Position numbers and translations under genes: made by a program. 64,000 bases of DNA from Tritrichomonas musculus (taxonomy: Eukaryota > Parabasalia > Tritrichomonadida > Tritrichomonadidae), in contig JAPFFF010000058.1 of NCBI GenBank assembly GCA_039105265.1, positions 496,001 through 560,000 of the forward strand, written 5' to 3'. Below, piece after piece: positions 59,208-64,000 of this stretch (position 1 is the stretch's first letter; each line of letters begins with the position of its first letter). The notes under the pieces are model-generated. The model saw only the letters and a program-made list of their open reading frames with translations. It made no database searches and was not told the origin of the DNA.

Positions 59208-60152
59208 ATGAAACGTTTCATGAAACCCACTCAGTTTAATTATAAAGAGGTTTTATTTTCTAATAGCTCTGATTATGATGATGACCAAATGAGTTTTGCA
59301 TTTGAATATGAATCATTCAAACCAACTGTTAATGAAAAGACATTTAATATTGATGATGAGATGAACAAAGCTTATCAACGCAATGAATCAAAAATAAAGA
59401 ATGAATCAATCAGACCGATCGCAAACGGTATTTATTCATATTACAATTCATTGAACATACTCGTTGGTCAGCAAGGTAAAGGAAAGAGTCATATAATGCT
59501 ACGAGATGTTATTCAAATGTCTCGAATGAAGAACGCTGGCTTTCATTTAATTGTTTATGTATCACGAAACGGAACAATCAATGATGCAACATTCGAAAGC
59601 CAACGCGAATTGATACAGCTACCAATAAAAACTGTTGCTGACAGCAATGCTGAAGAATATCTTAAACAACTTGATTTATATAAAGAATTGTATAACAAAT
59701 ATTCATCAACACCAAAAATAGTAATCGAAGGGACGGAGTCCCCTTTTGCGAAGCAAAATGAAAAGAAGTTAAACGATATGTTTGAGTTTCTTCATATCAA
59801 TAAACTAGGTCAACCAAATAAACCACTAAATACTATCATTCTTTGTGAAGACTTCTTGAAATCGAAACTAATTAAATCATCCTATTTTATCAATACCATC
59901 AGTCAGCTTCGACATAAGAATCTAATCATATTCGTTAACATCCAGTTCTTCAAAGCTTTAACAACAGAATGGAAAAATAATGCAACATCATTCTTCATCT
60001 TCAGTGGTTATTCACGACAGAAACTCGGCTACATATATCAACAAGTTCCATTCCCAATAGAGTTCGAAGAGTTATGGAATCGATACAGAACAATGAAAGC
60101 ACATCAATTCGTTTTAATCAATGTTCGAACTAATAACCTTTCATTCATCTAA
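59208..60152 (+). CDS. Polinton genome-packaging ATPase (FtsK/HerA type)
   Basis: 314 residues; drives DNA into the capsid. Walker A VGQQGKGKSH at about 85-94, followed by a helix; Walker B NTIILCEDF at about 206-214 with the acidic pair; a downstream segment SQLRHKNLIIFVNIQFFKAL fits the sensor region of this family. The first 75 residues are a variable head. The gene ends with an overlap of 12 bp against the opposite 152-residue gene. The family assignment rests on the P-loop, Walker B and the setting. Confidence 0.88.
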   Translation: MKRFMKPTQFNYKEVLFSNSSDYDDDQMSFAFEYESFKPTVNEKTFNIDDEMNKAYQRNESKIKNESIRPIANGIYSYYNSLNILVGQQGKGKSHIMLRDVIQMSRMKNAGFHLIVYVSRNGTINDATFESQRELIQLPIKTVADSNAEEYLKQLDLYKELYNKYSSTPKIVIEGTESPFAKQNEKKLNDMFEFLHINKLGQPNKPLNTIILCEDFLKSKLIKSSYFINTISQLRHKNLIIFVNIQFFKALTTEWKNNATSFFIFSGYSRQKLGYIYQQVPFPIEFEELWNRYRTMKAHQFVLINVRTNNLSFI

Positions 60153-60599
60153 TACAATTTGTTGTTGAACACCAACAAACAGTTGTGGTGTATTGATATT
60201 ATATTTTTGTCTCATTTGTTCAATCAATTCCTTTGTTTTCTTATCTGTTGCTTTCCTTATGCTGTAATTATAATACTTGTATTCTTTAAATGATTGCTCT
60301 TCATTTGAACCTTCAACGAAGAACTCAATAGATGTTGTTGATATTCTTCTTCTAACATTTGATGTTAATGTTATATATTCGAGCCCGAGTTCAACAATCT
60401 TATCATAATATAATCGTTTGAATTCATTATCTTTGTTCTTCAATGATATGTATATCACTTTAGATTTATATGCAGCCTTTCCACAAGGTATTGGATATCT
60501 ATCACACAGAATTGAGAAATCACATTGTTTGAACTTCTCTGATTCATCCAACATATCAATAAGTGAATTGATGTAATCATAAACTTTTGGTGTTGACAT
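60141..60599 (-). CDS. Polinton protein, unknown
   Basis: 152 residues, mixed alpha/beta (ISLKNKDNEFKRLYYDKIVE; SIEFFVEGSNEEQSFKEYKY), with Arg/Lys-rich middle. Not recognised. ACAAAAATAAAAA (60629-60641, i.e. the T-rich motif on its strand) stands about 30 bp before the start. Position next to the ATPase at the right end. Confidence 0.55.
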   Translation of the reverse strand: MSTPKVYDYINSLIDMLDESEKFKQCDFSILCDRYPIPCGKAAYKSKVIYISLKNKDNEFKRLYYDKIVELGLEYITLTSNVRRRISTTSIEFFVEGSNEEQSFKEYKYYNYSIRKATDKKTKELIEQMRQKYNINTPQLFVGVQQQIVLDE

Positions 60600-60669
60600 A
60601 TCTTTAGAGTGAAATTAAAAAACAAAAAACAAAAATAAAAACGTCATTGAAGACACTTCAGATATCTTT

Positions 60670-60876
60670 TTAATAAATGAGTTCTTCAAGTTCAGCAATT
60701 AATTCAGCAGGTCCGTTGAATTTCTTTAGCTGTTTAATAAAGTGATTTATCTCTTTTAGTACTTCATCTATGACATTATCATTATCGTAGAGGTATTTTA
60801 AAGCGGGTCTCCATCCTTTTAGCTTTTTATTGATTCTATTAATGAGGGTGCTTAATTGTTCCGCTTGGTTTGACAT
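60670..60876 (-). CDS. small protein encoded in the right inverted repeat
   Basis: 68 residues; copy of the left-repeat gene at 40267-40473, identical apart from a small difference before the last 10 residues (GPAELI here, GPEQLI there). The same T-rich element precedes it (60890-60902). Identity of the copies is expected because inverted ends of such elements are kept alike by replication. Confidence 0.65.
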   Translation of the reverse strand: MSNQAEQLSTLINRINKKLKGWRPALKYLYDNDNVIDEVLKEINHFIKQLKKFNGPAELIAELEELIY

Positions 60877-61128
60877 TATAAATTGCTGACAAAAAAATAA
60901 AAAATTTTTGAAAGTTCTATTTTTCGTTGTTGTTATTTTTGGTCATTAGTCGTGTTGACGGTGGGCTTTAGCCCGACGGAAACCGACTGATATATACTAC
61001 TAAACAAGTTCAAAGATGTAAATTCAAAGATGTAAATTCAAAGATGAAGATTCAAAGATGAAGATCAAAAGTGGCGACCGTTAACTTTAAACTTTATCTG
61101 ACCGTCGAGCCGGTCCACCTATCTCTCT
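60671..61128 (-). repeat. right terminal inverted repeat of the Polinton, 458 bp
   Basis: Inverted copy of 40015-40472, including the four 14-bp units (61010-61065) and the GGGCTAAAGCCC hairpin. Followed by AACGTA (61129-61134). Confidence 0.93.
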
Positions 61129-61134
61129 AACGTA
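61129..61134 (+). repeat. 6-bp target-site duplication of the Polinton, right copy
   Basis: AACGTA, exact match to 40009-40014. Confidence 0.95.
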
Positions 61135-61259
61135 TAAAATTAAAAAATAGCTTATAAGTGGCGAAGTGACAAACTCTAGAAAAAGTTGCACCATTTTTTT
61201 CTAAGATAAAACCATAAAAAGCGCCATTTTTATAGAACTAAACCAATCAAAGAAACCGA

Positions 61260-61420
61260 GATGACGGCATTGCTGCCCATAGCATGGCCACGATCAGCAA
61301 TGCTTAGCAGCTAGCTGATCATAACTGCGGCGAGTCGTCATCCGGTCAAAGATATCGCGATTTCATCCGGAAGATCTGGAATGACGACATTGTCCCCCCC
61401 CCATAGCATGACCACGGTGA
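61260..61420. repeat. GC-rich duplicated sequence with strong secondary structure
   Basis: An island of GC-rich DNA in AT-rich surroundings. First unit: outer stem GATGACG (61260-61266) with CGTCATC (61336-61342); inner stem GCATTGCTG (61267-61275) with CAGCAATGC (61295-61303); alternative stem GATCAGC (61292-61298) with GCTGATC (61314-61320). A second, diverged unit starts 120 bp later (61381) and shares ATGACG(G/A)CATTG and CCATAGCATG(G/A)CCACG. It may be a repeat end or a structured RNA. Confidence 0.6.
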
Positions 61421-62380
61421 CATAAATCAGATGAAAATAAAACAAACAAAATTGATTATTTAATATTATTATTGTCATTTTTTTATTTAGTATAGTCCAC
61501 TGTAAAAACCCCGTTCCACTGTAAAACCCCGTACCATTATTTGACCTTATTTTTTAGTCTTTTTTTCACCTGCGGCTATTTTTGCATTCAAATATCTCAT
61601 TGAAAAACTAAAATGGTACTGGGTTTTCCTATAAAATAAAAAAATACATAAAAGAAGCTGTACCTATTTATTAAATATTCATATTTAATATAAAAATATA
61701 GAGTTAAATAATAATTTTTTGTTTTATATATTTATTTTTTCAAAGATAATCATGTTTTCATGTTTTTTAAAAACCTATATTTTGAGAACTTTCGGTTCAA
61801 ATGTGGCCGAGTAAAATTTTTTAAATTTTCGCATCGACTAACATTTGGCATTATTTATCCCTATTTGACTACAATTTCATTTAAATATCGACGAAAGCTA
61901 ACAATTTGTTCAAATTATTGACATCTACAAAGCAGAGGTGTTCAAATTTACTGATCTCTCTTAGGCAACTTACTTCAAAAGAATTCAAATAGTCTAAATG
62001 CTCAATAACTCTTGTTAAATAATGCTTTGTCTTATCCAAAAACACAATTGCTTAAATTTTTTCTTTGATGAGCTATAAAATATATCAAATTTTTGTTTTT
62101 TACTAAAAAAACCTTATTTTTACAACTATTTATATTTCTTTATTTAGTTATAACCTCATTAAAATAATTATTTTTTACTTTATTTGTATAATCGTCATTC
62201 AATGCTCAATGAATAAAATAGAAATATTTATCTTTTTTTTACTAATATTATTTATTAATATGAATAATATTTTTGGTTTCTGTTGATATTATACTGTTTT
62301 TTATGATTGTATATCTAAATGTCAAAATAAAAAGGGTCACTCAAATTGAATGGTTTATTTTGTTGAACGGGGGTATTCCT
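61421..62380. other. AT-rich intergenic stretch with small repeats
   Basis: Holds a 20-bp tandem pair based on CCACTGTAAAA(A)CCCCGT(T/A) near 61497-61537. An inverted partner AAAATGGTACTGGGTTTT at about 61610-61627 pairs with AAAACCCCGTACCATT, so a roughly 120-bp foldback unit may lie here. Otherwise nothing is recognised. Confidence 0.4.
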
Positions 62381-63194
62381 GTTGGACTGGGCTTTTTCAG
62401 TATACAATATTTTTTACTTTGTCTATATCTTCGAATTGAATTCCTAAAATTTCCCTTTTTTCATTAACAAGTCTATAAATTTGAATGAAAAAATCGCGTG
62501 GATTATCTATTTCTTTAGCAACAAAGACTTCAGCTGCGATTTCTTTTGGTTTTATATAATTTCGAACAATTCTATATCTTTTAATGTGCTAACTTACATT
62601 TTTATTTTGATTTTTGTTATTATTATTAATTTTCTGAATATAGTATCTTGCTACAATGTTTGAACCTGATAAAGAACTAGAACCAGCATTTTTTTCACTC
62701 CCTGAAATAGTTTTATATGTTTTGAAAAAATTTGTAAAATTATTGATGTTAGTTTCTGGCCATATTTTTTTGTTCCACCAATTTTTTATTTTTAATGCTT
62801 CAAATGACGCCCGACCTGATGAAATATTATTTTATTCCAAAAATTTTTTCAAGATCAGTCTTTTAACTTGCTTTTCGTAATCTGCAGTTAAATTTTTTAG
62901 TTTTTGATATTCTTTATCAAGATTGGATAATTAGCATAATAATAATTTGTTTTGATATTGCATTTGGGCATTTTCTTTTTTTATGTTCTTAATCTGTGCT
63001 TTAAAACGTAAATTTTTAGAGCATTGCTCCAAGTAATCTGATTTCATTTGCTCATTTTGTGCAGCAAGATTAGAATTAAGAATTTTGAGTCGGGAATTTT
63101 CATCTAAAGTGGTTCTTAAACAATAAGAATGAACAAAGATGTCTTTTTGTTGCTTATACATTGTTATATATATAAAATAAAAATATCTTCTCAA
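62380..63194 (-). pseudogene. broken coding remnant with coiled-coil start
   Basis: On the minus strand an open piece of 87 codons (62931-63194) encodes a coiled coil (KIKKENAQMQYQNKLLL-like end, LNSNLAAQNEQMKSDYLEQC). Further protein-like stretches follow downstream in changing frames: SSGRASFEALKIKNWWNKKI near 62800, KPKEIAAEVFVAKEIDNPRD near 62500, and EILGIQFEDIDKVKN near 62430. Together they look like one decayed gene of a repeated family. I do not recognise it; a transposase is possible. Confidence 0.5.
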
Positions 63195-63252
63195 TTTGCT
63201 CTTGTAAAAAATTGAAATTCTTGTGATTTTGGTTACTTCTGTCTTTAGATAA

Positions 63253-63650
63253 ATGAATGATTTCGAAAAAAATAATTATGAAATTAGCAATTCACCAGCA
63301 ATAGAAGAACCATCAAGATATCTCCAAATATTATAAAAAGGAAAAGAACTAGCCAAACTTGCTTCACCATATCATAAGATTTGTTCAAGTGTTTTAGAAA
63401 TTTTGCAAAAAAAAAGTAAATAAAATCATGTATCTTTCTTTTGATAATCAACCAATACAAGATTAATTAGCTAAATCTAAAGAAGTATATATATATATAT
63501 ATATGCAATTTGCACATTTTACCATCAAACTGAAGGATGCTATTTTTATAATAAGATGCAAGAACTTGTTAACAAAAACAAAGTATTAAACATGAATTCT
63601 GATGGAAGAAGATGCTCCTTATATAGGGTGTTTCATATGTTTTTACAATT
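63253..63650 (+). pseudogene. broken coding remnant
   Basis: Protein-like pieces MNDFEKNNYEISNSPAIEEP, KGKELAKLASPYHKICSSVL and, after a TA microsatellite at about 63487-63504, HQTEGCYFYNKMQELVNKNK appear one after the other in shifting frames. Divergent to the remnant at 62380-63194 and decayed in the same way, so both may come from one old element or gene pair. Family unknown. Confidence 0.4.
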
Positions 63651-63773
63651 TGATATAAAAAATAATAATTTCTTTCAATGAAACCACTTTTTGAATAAAA
63701 ATGACCAGCAAAAAAATGTCAATAACTTTTTATGAGAAAAAAGTTATTCAAAAAGTGTTAATTGAAAGGAATT

Positions 63774-63831
63774 CGAGTTTATTCGGACCTACTCTTTGAG
63801 TGAAGCTCAAAAAGTAGGTCGTATAAACTCG
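63774..63831. repeat. 58-bp near-perfect hairpin
   Basis: Arms CGAGTTTATTCGGACCTACT plus CTTTGAG (63774-63800) and CTCAAAAAGTAGGTCG plus TATAAACTCG (63806-63831) around the loop TGAAG. It lies just beyond the end of a mariner transposase fragment, so it may be derived from transposon ends. Confidence 0.7.
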
Positions 63832-63879
63832 TAATTTAATAAAATAAATATAAAATTAATTTTAATTATGTTATATAAT

Positions 63880-64000
63880 CTCCTCCATTTTGAATAACTT
63901 GCTTGCATCTGTTCATCCATTAAAAAAAACTTCTTTCAAAGTGTCCTTTGGAATTCCTTCGATAATTTCAATAATTGTATCTAATAATGAATCAGGACCG
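63880..64000 (-). pseudogene. mariner transposase 3' fragment running off the window
   Basis: On the minus strand the frame reads DTIIEIIEGIPKDTLKEVFF and ends shortly after ASKLFKMEEII, the typical C-terminus of mariner transposases (IPK.TL..VF then a short tail). One stop lies inside this stretch (after FFNG), so this copy is probably inactive; most of it is outside the window. Confidence 0.6.

Larger units (their letters stand above)
40015..61128. mobile_element. complete-looking Maverick/Polinton, 21.1 kb
   Basis: A large virus-like DNA transposon with exact 6-bp duplications (AACGTA) and 458-bp inverted ends starting AGAGAGATAGG. It contains about 20 tightly packed genes, some overlapping by about 11 bp at their ends: DNA polymerase B, retroviral-type integrase, packaging ATPase, probable major capsid protein, tail-fibre-like protein, two HNH nucleases and unknowns. 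I did not recognise the adenain-like maturation protease that many Polintons carry. No break was noticed in the main genes, and the inverted ends differ only in one short cluster, so the copy looks whole and young. Similar elements are abundant in Trichomonas. Confidence 0.95.

Noticed and set aside
61260-61342. Hammerhead-type ribozyme
   Set aside because: Stems are present, but the CTGATGA and GAAA core segments are not found in the right arrangement.
62273-62880. Plus-strand frames of 60-74 codons
   Set aside because: They oppose a better-supported, decayed minus-strand coding remnant and have hydrophobic AT-rich composition.
1-64000. tRNA, rRNA, CRISPR arrays and bacterial-type ribosome binding sites
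   Set aside because: None seen on reading both strands; the gene style is eukaryotic with short AT-rich leaders.

Overview
The window looks like nuclear DNA of a parabasalid flagellate, most likely a trichomonad of the Tritrichomonas/Trichomonas kind. This is inferred from several signs together: strongly AT-rich DNA, long uninterrupted protein genes without visible introns, very short leaders, a flagellar coiled-coil protein of the CCDC146/MBO2 family, expanded kinase and Sel1-repeat genes, an archaeal-type phosphoglycerate mutase, and a large Maverick/Polinton, an element type abundant in trichomonads. No tRNA, rRNA or CRISPR was seen.

Region 1 (1-18.4 kb) is mostly host genes: a D-aminoacyl-tRNA deacylase homologue with an altered motif, a USP7-like deubiquitinase, CCDC146, an NT-C2 domain protein, phosphoglycerate mutase, an armadillo-like protein, a secreted/ER Sel1 protein and a casein kinase 1. 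An 820-bp MITE (12271-13090, 8-bp target duplication) sits behind the mutase gene.

Region 2 (19.1-29.0 kb) is a transposon-rich belt. It holds a 5.1-kb element bounded by TTAA and 19-bp inverted ends with one intact DDE-type transposase gene, an HMG-box gene, a SNARE-like gene, a 630-bp hAT-type MITE, a decayed mariner with another mariner-type MITE inside it, and a 478-bp hAT-type MITE. Exact target duplications were found for most of these.

Region 3 (29.2-37.5 kb) carries three host genes: a probably myristoylated low-complexity repeat protein, an Ap4A phosphorylase-like protein with a Mutator-type MITE in its promoter, and a remarkable pseudokinase-Sel1-CK2beta fusion. Another mariner-type MITE (37554-37943) and a TTAA-flanked MITE (38821-39632) follow.

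Region 4 (40015-61128) is one complete-looking Maverick/Polinton of 21,114 bp with 458-bp terminal inverted repeats and an exact 6-bp target duplication (AACGTA). It holds about 20 genes, including protein-primed-type DNA polymerase B (with an embedded HNH motif), retroviral-type integrase, packaging ATPase, a probable major capsid protein, a phage-tail-fibre-like protein, two free-standing HNH homing-type nucleases and several unknowns. The two inverted repeats each carry a copy of the same small gene and are nearly identical, so the insertion looks recent. Many of its genes share a T-rich TTTATTTTTG motif just before the start codon.

Region 5 (61.1-64 kb) has a GC-rich, strongly foldable duplicated sequence next to the Polinton, decayed coding remnants, and at the right edge the tail of a mariner transposase with a large hairpin.
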